Shown piece by piece: positions 1 to 12,239 of a DNA stretch of 64,000 bases. The stretch comes from Pardosa pseudoannulata. Its lineage: Eukaryota; Arthropoda; Arachnida; Araneae; Lycosidae. The stretch covers positions 49,098,404 to 49,162,403 of the forward strand of contig CM063502.1 in NCBI GenBank assembly GCA_032207245.1, read 5' to 3'. Position 1 is the stretch's first letter. Each line of letters begins with the position of its first letter. The position numbers were made by a program, and so were the translations under genes. The notes beneath the pieces were generated by a model that was given only the letters and a program-made list of their open reading frames with translations, was not told where the DNA came from and did no database searches.

Positions 1-1240
1 TGTGCAAACCCCTGCCAAGGCAGGTCCTGCAACACATATAGATTGCAAAGACCTCAGCTTGGAAAACAGTAGCATATTTACCAAGCGGAAAGAAAAGCTT
101 GGTGCCGTCCATAGGGCAGCACCCACCTGATGATTAAATTTAGAACCATCAGTAAACCAAACCCTGCAGTTGCCCTTAAGCCACTTAGGGTTCTTAAGCC
201 ATTCCTCCCGAGAGGGGAAATGAACACTATAGGGCTTAGAGAAAGTAAACCTGGTATTGATAACATCAGTAGGCATTATAAAAAAAGCCTTGTTAGCCAC
301 GGAAGAGTCAAAACGTCCCCAAGAGAGATAAGAAGAGTAATCCCTCCAAAGACCCAGACTCTTAAACCTCTTCATACAGATTATAGCCTCAGCTTCAATC
401 CGTAGATGAAGAGGAAGCATGCCTAGCAAAAGTTCTATGGCAGCAGTAGGGGTAGTTTTTATACAACCCGTGAGAGCAATACAGACCATTCTCTGCAGCT
501 TATTCAGCTCAGACTTAACACAATCAAGTCTGGCCCTAGACCACCAGACAATCGAGCCATAGGTGATAATAGGACTAATAATCATATTATAGATCCAGTA
601 CACAGCCTTAGGAGAAAGGCCCCAGGTCTTGCCAATCGAATTCCTGCAGCTCCAGAAGATCTTTTAGCCTTCTGCAGACAATAGGACACATGACAACCCC
701 AGTTGAGATTCTTGTCAAAATAAATGCCAAGAAACTTAACCTCATTAGATAGAGTAAGCTTCTTACCATAGAAGATAATATCCCTAAGATTTAGGTTCTT
801 CTTCCGGGAGAAAGCAACAAGCTTGGTCTTAGAAGGATTTACAGACAAGCCAAAATTGTTACACCACAAGACAGTATGCTTGAGTGCATCATTCATAATA
901 CCAGAGATGGTTTGTCCAAACCTACCCCTAACAATAATAGCAACATCATCCGCATAACCTAAACAGCTGATGCCGCTTTTAGTGAGGTGAACAAGTAAGG
1001 AGTCCACCACAATACTCCAGAGAATGGGAGATAGAACTCCCCCCTGAGGACAGCCAGAAATGGCCTGAACAACCTTACTAGCCCCAAGAACATTAACACA
1101 AATATACCTAGTGGCCAGAAGATTCTTAATCCAATTGGAAATAATGTAATTAGTACCCTTTAGCACAAGGGCCTTAACAATAGTATCAATGGGGACCCTA
1201 TCAAAGGCTCCCTCAATATCTAAAACAAACTGCAAGTGTA
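1..1240 (-). pseudogene. Non-LTR retrotransposon (LINE) 3' half: reverse transcriptase + RNase H, frameshifted
   Basis: Read on the minus strand, this is the C-terminal part of a LINE polyprotein that would copy its RNA by target-primed reverse transcription. Visible RT motifs are LDIEGAFDRV (~1190-1225), GCPQGGVLSPILW (~1015-1055) and the catalytic YADD (~945-957). A thumb region with ITYGSIVWW follows, then an RNase H domain with TDGS (~142-158) and AEVFAI (~75-95). RT together with RNase H points to the I/R1/Jockey/LOA superfamily; the exact clade is not settled. The copy is 5'-truncated near 1240, where similarity stops, and the 3' end runs out of the window. Frameshifts near 660, ~280 (a homopolymer) and ~95 break the frame, so it is dead. 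Confidence 0.93.
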
Positions 1241-1990
1241 ATTTCCTTATCGTAAATGCTTTTTTCCATGATGTACAGTAAATGATCACTTATGAAGGAT
1301 ATACAGCTTTGAAAGTAAACACAAAATATTGTAGAATGCACTTGATCTGCAAGGATATTTAAGTATTGTGTAGCTCATTGTATACAAGTCAGGAACATCA
1401 GGGGACCATTTCTAAACCAGATAAATATTCCACAGAATATGATTCTTTACTAAACACTGTAGTCTGAGTATATAATAGTTTTTCAGTCTTCAAACATTTG
1501 TGTTCTTTTCAAAACTACTATAATTACGACTGATACATTTATTGCATTTTGGTGTAATCCTTTAAGTGGTCATGTGCGAAGGAATTCTCTGTAAAGAATA
1601 CAACTTAGTCACTACTGAGTTAGTGGTAATAAATTCATAGAAAGCTATATGTTTAACTGCCAATTGTAATTTCGAAATATTGAACTAAACCACATTTTAC
1701 AACAATTTAATACTCTCATATATACTGTCTCATTATACCATAACTATTTTTAATATTCATAATATAATACTACCATATATCTTTTCTATATTATATACTA
1801 TATTCATTAATTACATAAATTCTTAATGTTAGATTTGCTATTAAATGCCTTTATATTAATTTATGCATGCTGATTTGTGCATAAGTTAAATATTTTATAA
1901 AAAGTACTTTCTCACCAAATCAAGGATTTCTTAAATTCATGCTTTCCTACTATGTTTAAAATATAATTTTAATAGCAAAGATCCTACAAC
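1241..1990. other. A+T-rich non-coding stretch
   Basis: No ORF with protein-like composition, RNA gene or repeat structure is visible. If the exon at 2544 is real, this is intron of that gene. Confidence 0.5.
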
Positions 1991-2335
1991 AAATTACTAC
2001 TTGCTGTGGAAGTCACTATCTTTATAACAGGTTTTTGCCTCTGTGCATACTCTTTTACATGAAAAGGTTTTTTTTAGTACAAAATATTTCATATTGCCCA
2101 CTTGATTTATTTCTTTTAGATTTATGTAATATACTAAGAAAAATATCATCTGACCAATTTTAATTATATCATTCTAAAATTTGATCTTATTCATTTAAAA
2201 ATACTTTTTATTAATATCTTCCCCAAATTTCAAATACAAGTATAAATTCTATTAATTTTTACCCATATTTGGTTTTAGTACTAAAAGGTTTAAAACTGAT
2301 ATTATTTGGCTATATTACTATAAATATTTTAAAAT
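1991..2335 (+). repeat. Local direct duplication, copy 1
   Basis: This ~345 bp stretch, starting at an ACTACTTGCTGTG motif and ending at TATTACTATAAATATTT, recurs at 4096-4447 in the same orientation with small indels. Long identical runs include AATTATATCATTCTAAAATT. It lies just upstream of the exon at 2544, while its partner lies downstream. It could be an interspersed repeat or a local duplication; no terminal structure is visible. Confidence 0.85.
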
Positions 2336-2543
2336 TTATAAATTTAATATTTTTAAAAATTTTATTTATTTATAATTTTATTGAAATTATTTTTACCTGA
2401 ATGACTGACACCATCATTTTATTATGAAATATTATAAATTTTGACTTTAACATAACCTCCTGATCTACAATTCATTATTTCTGTATTAGGAATGAAACTT
2501 TCATTAAAAACTTTTGCTTTTTTTTCTTTCTATCTCATTATAG

Positions 2544-2651
2544 GATCAGTATGTTCAGCACATGGTTTGTTTCCAGTGCAAGAAAAACATTCGATTGTGT
2601 CACAGTGGGCAAAAACCTATTGAACAAGCTGACCTTAGGGTTGTCATTTAA
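2544..2651 (+). CDS. Probable terminal coding exon with CxxC motif, gene unknown
   Basis: A pyrimidine-rich tract and acceptor (TCTATCTCATTATAG) lead into 35 open codons beginning GAT CAG TAT and ending GTT GTC ATT TAA. The peptide is dense in conserved-looking residues: C-F-Q-C, then RLCHSG, then a polar tail ADLRVVI. The pair C-x2-C followed by C-H suggests part of a small zinc-binding fold at a protein C terminus. Codon use differs clearly from the poly-A/T surroundings. Phase 0 at the acceptor is assumed because it gives the only long frame. The rest of the gene would lie upstream on the plus strand, before this window or within unrecognised small exons; the LINE at 1-1240 would then be intronic. 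I could not name the family. It could instead be a retrocopy fragment, but the clean acceptor argues against that. Confidence 0.6.
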   Translation, partial: DQYVQHMVCFQCKKNIRLCHSGQKPIEQADLRVVI

Positions 2652-3846
2652 AAGTTTAATGCCTTAAAAGGATTGGTTTTAAAAAAAATTCCCATTCTTC
2701 AGAATTTTCTATATCTCTGGCTACAAACATAATCAGTTCAACAGTTTGAGTACTCATACACTGTTTGTTACAATCAAATTTTTCCTTTTTTTTTAAACCC
2801 TTCACACGAGTTTTCTCTAAAAAGTTAGGAAAATTGGTTTGTACACAAATAGAAATTCATTTGCTACATTACGTAAATAATGTTAAAGGAATTGTACCCT
2901 AGTCCCAGTAGAGTTAAAACCCCACTACTACACAATCTGCAGAATATACCGTAGTGAGAATAGGTGGATTTAGGGAGAAGATAGTGTACATATATTCTGT
3001 TTTTGTAAAGTTTAAAGTATGCTTTGGTAGTAAAAGACAAATTACGTGGTAGAAAATTTTTCGAGTAGCCATTATTCAGAATTCGCTGTTCATTGGTTAA
3101 CTTAAATATTGGCCAATTGAAACATATTTGATTCCATTAAAATGTGGGCTCTATCAGAAAGTCATATTAATAAACATAATAAAAAATGACTTAAAAATCT
3201 CCATCTTTACTACTCTCCTAGATTTAAATAATTTTAATAAAAAAATTAGTAAAGCAAAAAATCTTAAATACTTTTGTGATTCCATATGCATTCAGAGAAT
3301 TTTTTCAGAGTAAAAATAAACTTCTAATTTATCATTGCCCACTGTGGCATTCATCCTGCTCTTTCTTTTTCAATCCTTCATGTTAATAGTTTGACAAGAT
3401 TTTAATTTTTAGTGTCTTAACTCTACTCGTTTTTTTTTTTTTTGGCTTTATACTTGCTCCTCTCTCTATTTTTTGTAATTTTTTTTATTATTATAAACCA
3501 GTTTTTTTTTATTGGTTTTATTTAAAATTTTGTTTTATTAGTTAGTGTTCATGTTCTGGAATTTTTATGCTATATGCTTAGATCCAGTTAAGGTTACTGC
3601 TGTTTTGAGATGGTTGTTAAAGATGGTTTTAAATCTTTGTTTCACATATTAAAATAAGTAATTATAGAAATAAATATGGGGAATCTAAAAGTGTATAATC
3701 AACCTTTCTCATGTAGCATGTATTAGAGCATTTCAGAAGAACCTTCAATTTCCTTAAAGTCACGTTCATATCAAGTATAGTTCTATCTTCTTCATAATCG
3801 TAGATGGCACTATCAATCCTTCTGTATTAAGATTATTTCACAGGCA
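2652..3846. other. Non-coding, possible 3' UTR and flank
   Basis: A+T-rich sequence downstream of the putative terminal exon with several poly-T runs (e.g. ~3430-3442 and ~3480-3510). AATAAA-like hexamers occur, but the base composition makes them uninformative. Nothing else is visible. Confidence 0.4.
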
Positions 3847-4014
3847 TTTGGTTGTTGGAACACTTCCGTGAATTTTTTGCCACACAAAGGCTAATTAAAT
3901 GAGTACCTACTGTTTAAAAGCCAGTTCAAAATTGTTGTGAAATCCATGCCCTAAGTGGAACTGGAACCTGCAGAATCCTGTACCAAATGGCACTACGTTA
4001 CTGATTCGGCCACA
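3847..4014 (-). repeat. tRNA-derived SINE, very old copy
   Basis: Aligns by eye, block for block, with the younger SINEs at 38964-39131 and 40388-40572. Matching blocks are a GTTTGG-like tail, GGCTAAT, CCTACTG(C/T)TTAAA-GCC, ATCCATGCC, a decayed B box (GTGGAACTGGAACC) and the end GATTCGGCCA. Heavy substitution marks it as the oldest copy seen. Confidence 0.7.
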
Positions 4015-4095
4015 CCTACTTGATCAGCCTGTTGTATATAGAGGTCGATTGTAGAAACTTGGAATATTTTCCTACTGTAATCAAATTTAGAATAA

Positions 4096-4447
4096 TAACT
4101 ACTTGCTGTGAGGAGTCACAATCTTTATAACAGGTTATTGCTTCTGTGCACTCTTTTACTTGCAGAGGCTTTTAAATAGCACAATATATTTCATATTGCC
4201 TACTTGATTTCAGTTCCTCTTAGACTGATGTAATATACCAAGAAAATTATCATTTGACCAATTTTAATTATATCATTCTAAAATTTGATCTTATTAATTC
4301 TTTTTAATATACTTTTTATTAATATCTTCCACAAATTTCAAATAAAACTATAAATTATATTAATTTTTACCCATATATATTACCCATGGTTATAGTACTA
4401 AAAGGTTTTAAACTGATATTATTTGGCTATATTACTATAAATATTTG
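4096..4447 (+). repeat. Local direct duplication, copy 2
   Basis: Partner of 1991-2335, same orientation, about 2.1 kb away. It has small insertions, for example an extra ATATTACCCATGGTT block near 4376-4395. An old SINE lies between the two copies. Confidence 0.85.
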
Positions 4448-7400
4448 TATATTGATAAATCTAATATTTTTAAAATTTTATTTATAATTTATGTGTTTAC
4501 ATTTATATATTTATTTATAATTAGAATAATCTGATCAACAAAAAAAGCTAAATAGAAGATAAAACATAATTGTAAAAAACTTATATATTAAAAAATGGAA
4601 TTCTAGATTTTATTTTATATTCATATTTGATATAAAATTAAATATCTGCTATGCAAATTCATTATAATAAATTCATTAACGCATTTCTTTAGCTGTTCTG
4701 TTAGGTTTTTCTTTTATTTTACAGGTGTATTCTTAAGATTTAAGATTCATTAAATATTGGTGAAATTTTTTTTGTTTACTAAAAGTGCTTATGGAAGTTG
4801 AACTGTAAGTTTGCTCATGAAGAGTAAGCAATTCCAAATTTCAGTGCTTCAATGATCTTCTGTACTAAAATCTCTCATTTTACCATGAATAAATATTTTG
4901 TTGTTTTGAAGGAAACATCCATGTTCTCTCTTTAGTGTTATTGAATCTTGAAGAATTAACTAATTAAGTCTAGATGTTAGATTAGTTATAGTGAAAAAAA
5001 TACCTTTTTTCATTTTTTATCAGTAACAATGATAAAATTGTTACTGTTTCCTGTGGTAAATATCCCCAAATATTTTAGTGAATTTAAAATAAAAAAAAAA
5101 CATTAAAATAGCCATCTTTTTTTGTGTGTGTAAATTGTAAAACAAACAATATGACATGAAACTAAATTTTTTTTGTATATTTTTTCAAAGATATAGGTGA
5201 ATGTGAATTGATCTCCCTTGGAAAAAAAATGCTCTGTTCTTAAAAATTTAAGTGCATTCAACTTTTCTAAGGCAGTGGGAAATATATTACCACCAAATTT
5301 ATCTTTTTTTAAATATCCATGTCAATTCATTGTATAACCTCTTGTTAGTGCTGCCATCTATTTATAACATCTGAAACAACAACAAAGAACTAAATGAATC
5401 ACCTTTTTTAAAACAAACCAAATCCCAAAATATTTTAATATGTATCATTTCCATTAAATAAATTAAAAAAAATGTAAAAAGTATTTTTAAATTTCCTATT
5501 GGCTGTTCTCACAACACTTACCTCTCAATGTATATCAATAACTCATATTTTTCAATTGATAATACTTGGGTATTTGAGTCTTTGTGAGAAAAAACAAAAA
5601 ACATTTATGCTGGTAGTCTTAAATTATCTATTTACCATTAAAAAAAATGGGAAAAGAAGCATATGATTATGTCAAATTATTTTTTAATATATTTTTTCTA
5701 ATATTTATGAGTTAGGAGGGAGATTCATCATTAAATATTTCAGCATGGGTTTATCAAAGCATACTGATAAATTTTAAATTTAGACTAATATTTACGAGAA
5801 ATGGAGTCTTAATAATATAATTGTTTTAAGTACTATATTGACTAATATTTTTTTTATGCTTAAAACATCCTGGTTTCTGAATTTCTTATTTAGGTTAAAT
5901 AACTAAAGGTTAAAATTCTAACAGAAAAAAGAAAAAGATACTGAGTGTAAAAATAATTTGAGTAAAAGCAATGCATTCCAAGATATGAAGATAAGATAAT
6001 GTATTATATATTTGTGCATTTCACAAGAAAGAAGAATAATAATAAAAGTTATGCCATGCATTTTAATAGCTTCTAAAATAGACCCAATTTATCTATAAAT
6101 CAACTTTTAAAAATTACTGTTATTTAATTATTTTATGAAACCTATTATTTATTAGTGAAGTATAAATTAATTTGACTGTATTTAAACATATTTTTAAAAT
6201 TTCAAACATATCTTTAAAAGTATGCATCTGTCAATTCTATGTATGTTCTGTTTATAAAAGCTATAGTTGGTGTGGATTAAAACCAGATAGGTATATTGGG
6301 TGATATTTGACCTTTTGTTAAAAGTATTTACTTCTCATAGAGACACAAATATTAAAATATTCTTTAAAACATCCTTGGGATTGATGAGCTTAAATGGGTA
6401 AAATTTTCTAACATTTTTTAAGTTTATATGCAAATGAAGGAAATCAAAGTTATTAAGATAATTTATTAAAAAGCCTTAATTTGTGTGTCAGGGGGAGGAT
6501 GTTGGCCAGTTATATCATTAATAAAGAAGCTATCAAATACTTTTAGTAAGATTTAAAGAATAAATTTCTTCCTTTTTTATTACAGAAATTTTAAGTAAAA
6601 TCTCTCAAATTTATTATCTATTTCTCATTGAAACGTGTTTTGGCTTATTAAATATCATCTGAGAACCATTAATGATTTCAAATATATATACTGAAATAAA
6701 TTTTGATTCATTATAAATAAAATCTTTCTTCAAAACCTGGATTTTCAAGTTTTCAAAAGAGTTCTATTTCATATTATTTTATATTATTAAGTACTTCTAT
6801 ATCAGAGTCATAAATAAACCTGGGTTTACCATCACCTGTACTCATTTTCTTTTATATAAACAACTAGTAGATTGGTGATAGGTAGTGTCAATGTCTTGGA
6901 ACTCAAGAGCTAATTAGACCAGAACCTATAAATTTGGTTTTGTTTGAAGCAGCAAGGTCAGTTATTTGTATCACAGGGATTAATTAGATTATGATCTATT
7001 GCTTAAAGCCAATTGTGAATGACTACAAAGATCTATTCAACAGTTCAAGTTTCAAACCTACAAATTCTAATACTGAAGAGCTACCTGTTACCCATTTCTC
7101 ATCTGTCTTTTAGAACATGCAGACATGGCTGCCATTTGAGAGGAGGGGGAGAATACTTATCTCAAAATTCCTGAGCCTGGAACTATAAAGGATATGTGAA
7201 GCAATTTCAAAAGTTTCTTAAACATTAAAACTTTATCCTATCCTTTGTGTTCAGAATTTACTTGGGAAAGCACTGTCTTCCCCTACCTGATTATTCCAGA
7301 AACCTGTGACTCAGTTTTGCACATGCAAGTTAGAATGATAGAAACTTTATGTAGGTCAGAAAAAAGGTAAAACTTAGTTCTAATACACACACATATATAA

Positions 7401-7891
7401 ATACATATATATTGTCTTTGATTATTAATTATAGTAAAGAGAAACTTTTTAATTTGGCATCTTGAAAAGTAAGAAGTATGGGAGTATCAACTTATACTTA
7501 TTCCTCCTCCCTCTTCTGCAGGATTATTTCAGATCACTGATCAATGAGCATCTTGCTGATTTACACACATATATATATATATATGATGCCAGATGTGATT
7601 AATCCTCTAGTTCCTACTGTATAAAGATAATTATAATATTTCTGAGACAAACTATAAATTACTAAATAAATTTGTTAAAATTTAAAAATTTAACAGCAAA
7701 GTAGTCTAAATCCATACCAACCCTGTATATATTATTTGAAAACATTAATTTTGAAGTGTTGGTTGGTTAGAATGAAAATCAGTACGGGGCCCATCTCTGA
7801 CGAGTTACAGTCTATTAAGAATTAGACTTTAATATCTATGTTAACAGTGGATTTTGAATCCCAAACTGTGATTTTGAATATGAGAGCTTAG
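4448..7891. other. A+T-rich non-coding stretch
   Basis: No gene supported. It contains a short (TA)n tract at ~7568-7584 and scattered homopolymer runs. Frames are closed by frequent stops on both strands. Confidence 0.5.
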
Positions 7892-8192
7892 CAGGGCCAT
7901 AGCCAGAAATTATTTTCGGAGGGGGACCAAGGGAGAAAAACATGTTTATTTGTGAATGATACTCTAATTGGTGAAAGAGAAAACACTGTATTTCCGGCCA
8001 GCAGCCCAGGAAGACTTTTATGGTTTTTTTTTTTTGTTGTTGTTGTTAAGAGAATAACTGGTTCTGTTCATGAAGAGCTAGGCAGATAGCACACACACAC
8101 AAATATGGGACATTGTCTATCTACAAAATGGTCTATCAAAATTTCGGAGGGGGGACTAGTCCCCAAAATTCCTCCCCCTGTCTACGGCCTTG
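7892..8192. mobile_element. hAT-like MITE, 301 bp (family M1)
   Basis: The left end CAGGGCCATAGCCAG matches the reverse complement of the right end, CAAGGCCGTAGACAG, and both subtermini are rich in G or C runs. Flanking octamers GAGCTTAG and AGTCTTAG share their last five bases, consistent with a decayed 8 bp TSD. There is no transposase ORF, so it is non-autonomous. A partial relative in the opposite sense is at 20996-21166. Confidence 0.75.
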
Positions 8193-11089
8193 AGTCTTAG
8201 GTATTTAAACATGATGATATTAGTATTTTGAAACGGTAAGAGATTTTACCTTTTTCATTGATTGCTGAAAGTTCAAGCAAGTAGTATTTAAGACCAATAT
8301 TAATTTTACATATTTTAGTATTTAGATCATATTTCTGAAAATGTATTAGACACTATATATTTGTATAGGGTTTATCGGTTTAAAGAACAGCTTTACTAAG
8401 AGAACAAAAAGAAGTTAAATTTAAGTTAAAATAAAAGGAGTACTTAACTAGTTACAATATTTTTGTAACTTGATATGATAATATTTTGGCTAGTTCCCTC
8501 TTAAAAAGAAAATAACCATAAGTTAAAGAGGTATAATTTCACTTGAAATTTTTGGGAGCATTTTCTGTACAGATTTGTTTTTGTAATATTATTATCCATT
8601 TGTATTTCAATATCAAGTAAATAGGACTCCAAAATCCTAAGAAAAGAAACTATATTTTATGTAGTCAAAAGCAGCACCTTGTTTTGGATAAACAATGTTA
8701 AAATGTAGGGGGGAGGACAGAATTTTATTTCAAAATGCATCTCTACATTTCAACATTTATTGTGTTCAGAAACATTTTATTTATAAACTTTAATGCAACT
8801 TCTGTCTAGTGATTAAGATGTTAGATTTTTACAACTAAGTAGACAATTTATTTAAAAAAAATCAATACAATCAAGGTTAAATATTATCTAGAATTAATCA
8901 TTGCGGAATATACTGAATCAATGGGAAAATAATTTTGGCTTTATTGCAGTTTAGGATGTCCCAGGATTTTGATTATTTATCATTCCCAATTAGGCAAATT
9001 TTCAGATATATATCAGTAGTAGGATGTAATGAAATAGTTAAAAAAAAATTTTTCTTTGGTTGTGTGTGTACAAAGTTTTTACACCATAAAGTAATCAAAT
9101 TATATTTTAATCAGTTATTGTCATTAAATTATATTTTAATCAGTAAAGTTTCAGAATGGAAATGTTATTGGCCATATAAACAAGTTTATCATAATTGAAA
9201 AAAAAAAAAAATCATGTAATTAAAATATTATTTAGCTTGAGTGAGTAACTTCTTCAAATAGTCTTTCTGGTACTATTCGTATTTAATAATGTTATTAACT
9301 CAAGATTATTGTATAATTTATTTGAGAGTTTCTGAAAGGCTATATAATAACTATATAATAGTTCTGAAAGGCTATATAATAGTCATGTCTATAATAAAAA
9401 CACAATGTAGTACTTTTAATACTGATATTTGCTTTTTTTATCAGCAGTATTATTGTTATAAGCATTAATTTACGTTGACAAACTGTTATGTATTTATCTA
9501 TTGTTATCACCTTTATTCGTATTATTATTATTTCAAATAGTTTTTCACTGTAGTTTTTGATGGTATATAATGAACATTGCTGAATTCTTTTATAATACCT
9601 ATAATTCTGTTGTTTTAAAATGTTAATCTCTACTGAAATATTGCCAAATACTAGCTTAAGTATTTGCAATGATAAACTAATTAATATATTAAAGGCTGGT
9701 TTTAACAACACAGATAACCTAGGGAAGATATTCTTCAGCACCCTTTATTTGTTATTTATTAATATAACAAGTTACAGGCTAATCAATGTTTTCAGACAAG
9801 AAATGTGCATCTATCATATTAGAGACATACAGTTATGTTTTCTGTTGTTTTGTGGTATCGTTAATATTTCTCAACTTATTGAGTTTCTGGCCAAGGCCCC
9901 TGGGCGACTGCCTGAGTGTTTGTCCCTCGCTCCCACTTCCAGATTGGGTTCTTAATACCAGTATCTAGCTATCATCTGTCAGAAATTTTGAAGGGAATAT
10001 ATGCATAATGTCATGTACATGTATAGAATAAGTCATAAGTTGCCTTTGTATACTATAATTATAAATTAAAATATTATAAATCATAATGAAAAGTAAATAA
10101 ATTAAAAAATTGATTAAATTGTTAAATGTGTACTTTAACAAGTAATTAGGAGTAAACTATCAAGATCAATATGCATTTAATAATATGGAAAATAGCCTTA
10201 CTAAATCTTCAAGCATATAATTTATGGCTATAAAACTGAAAATTGTCCAATTTGCCTTTAGAAACAACAATAATCTCAAAATTGCATAAATGCATTCTTA
10301 ATTTTAGTACACCGTTAAATATTTTCTTAATTTTATACATAACTACAGCCATGTTTGGAACAATATTTTGACTTAATATAATTCTTTTCTTAGAATTTTA
10401 CTGCAAAACATATATTTGTAAGTACTTACCTCTTAAATAATTTATTTGAAACAGTTTTGGGCTCAAAAGATTAACTATTTAATTTATAAATTTGTAGTAA
10501 TTTAATTTGATTTCGCATTTTTTTCAACCATATTCTTCAATCAATTCATTCTGTCATCAAAAATTTTCAATGGGAAATTAGATAATTACAATATTTTAAT
10601 ATGATTTCATTTCATATGCTTTGTTATTTTTCTTTTAACGCTGCAACAAATGATTTTCCTTCTATAAACGCCCTGACACGTGTATTTATTTACACGCAGT
10701 TATAAAATTCTTTCTGTACTAGCAAATACCATTTACACTGCATTCTTGATTAACATGCAATTTAAATGTTATTAAGACTAAACCCTTTTATTTTATAAAA
10801 AATTATCCGTTTCAAAGTTATTTTTATACAAAATTGCCTCTAAGTAAGATATCCTTCCATAACAAGGGTAACAACAAAATGGCGTTATAGAAAATACTTC
10901 CATCGTTTAAGAAATATTTCGGTAAGAAGGTAATGGAAATATTCTGCCTAATATAGGAATTGGTAGAATTTCGAGAAATAACATCCAAATTATTTATGAA
11001 AATAGGTAACGAAGCTATTTGAGAGTCATTCGTATGTATTAATGCTACAGATACAATACATAGAGGTAGAAATCTGAAGAGCCACTAAA
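8193..11089. other. A+T-rich non-coding stretch
   Basis: Contains short local repeats such as GGCTATATAATA around 9340-9385. The ORFs crossing 8935-9955 have low-complexity I/N/K/Y composition and no recognisable domain. Nothing else is supported. Confidence 0.5.
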
Positions 11090-11091
11090 GT

Positions 11092-11145
11092 CTATATAAA
11101 CTGCCACTTGCGGCTCGCGAGCCGCGGTCTGCTGACCCTTTGCCT
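11092..11145. mobile_element. hAT terminal fragment with GCGGCTCGCGAGCCGC palindrome
   Basis: A 16 bp perfect palindrome, GCGGCTCGCGAGCCGC, is followed by GGTCTGCTGACCC. This resembles the subterminal part of hAT elements whose ends read like GCCCACCCCTG. The G+C-rich block stands out from its surroundings. The other end was not found. Confidence 0.5.
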
Positions 11146-11849
11146 AATAATTCATTTCTTATCAAGTTGAAAAATTAAATAGATTAAAAAATGTAGGATT
11201 TCATCTGCTGCTGCTTATTTTACGAGTGTTCGTTTATCGATTTATGGAAAATCGGTTATGGTCATATAAATTCGTATAAAATAATACATAAATTCCTGTT
11301 AAATCAGGAATAACAAAATATTGTTATATACGAATATAGTATAATTTTGTTGCAGATATCCACTATGTTCGTGTTCACAATTATTTTAATACTGATCGCA
11401 GTAGTGATCATATTCAAATGCTTACAAAATTTACTTCAGTAATTACTATTAGTTTAAAAAAATAAATTAGTGAAATACTTAACATCGGATCATTTTGTTT
11501 TCTAAATTTATTACTCTAATAAAATTTATTGTTTTTTATGGTTAATACTATTTTTGGGGGAAAACTTTATCTTTTCTTATTTAATAATAGTGTTTTTTTT
11601 TTCTTTTTTTTTTTTTTTTTAAAGGAGGGTTATATAAAATGAATTCGCCTTCGTGATATTAGAAAGCTGGAATAATAATAATAATAATGAAACAATTATG
11701 TCGAAGAAAAATAATTTTAATATTAAAACAAACTTAGCGTAAATTTGTTCTAATCTTTCAAAATTTGTTTTCACTAGCACTAACTGCTACTTTTTATTTT
11801 AGAATTTATCCTTGTGTCAGCCCTTTTCATTCCTGTAAATAATATACCA

Positions 11850-11962
11850 TTATCACGCGACATTCCTAAGTGGTCACCCTCCCAAGTACTGACCACTCTC
11901 GTTGCTGCTTTACTTCGGTGATCGGACGAGAGCCAAAGTTGGCGATAAAATAGAAATTGGCT
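11850..11962 (-). pseudogene. 5S rRNA pseudogene, copy 1
   Basis: The minus strand is clearly related to arthropod 5S rRNA. On the plus strand one sees the reverse complement of the internal control region, AAGTACTGACC, then GTTGCTGCTTTACTTCGGTG and ATCGGACGAGAGCC. The 3' part (CACGCG..ATTCCTAAGTGGTC) is also recognisable. The 5' quarter is badly decayed (TTGGCGATAAAATAG), so no functional 5S RNA is expected. A second, more diverged copy lies 268 bp further on. Confidence 0.85.
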
Positions 11963-12133
11963 TCGATAATTCTGCTGATACTTTTTAATAAGAATCTTGC
12001 GAATGTTTTTTTTTTTTTTTAATCTTTTGTGGTAATTTCGAAATATTTTTTATTTAGATTTATACTGTACTATTATACACGCCTGTTGTAAACATGAAAT
12101 TTTTATTACATTGAAATTACAAATAAAGTACCA

Positions 12134-12224
12134 AAAGCATGTGCACCTTTTAAGTACTGATCACGCTGCTTAACATCAGTGATGGATAGATAGCTGAAGT
12201 TGGCGACAAAATAGAAACTATCGC
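12134..12224 (-). pseudogene. 5S rRNA pseudogene, copy 2
   Basis: Second 5S-like unit: TTTTAAGTACTGATCACG, GCTGCTTAACATCAGTGATG and the same altered tail (TTGGCGACAAAATAGAAA) as copy 1. The spacers after both copies also align (CTTGCxxAT.., TGTGGT, CTTGTTATAAACAT / CTGTTGTAAACATG, ATTACAATTAAAAT / ATTACATTGAAATT). The pair is therefore a tandem repeat of ~268 bp units, like a relic of a 5S rDNA cluster. Confidence 0.75.
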
Positions 12225-12239
12225 CTAATATATTATTCT

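Noticed and set aside
9340..9968. Overlapping ORFs of 60-133 residues
   Set aside because: I/N/K/Y-rich low-complexity text on both strands, no domain or splice context.
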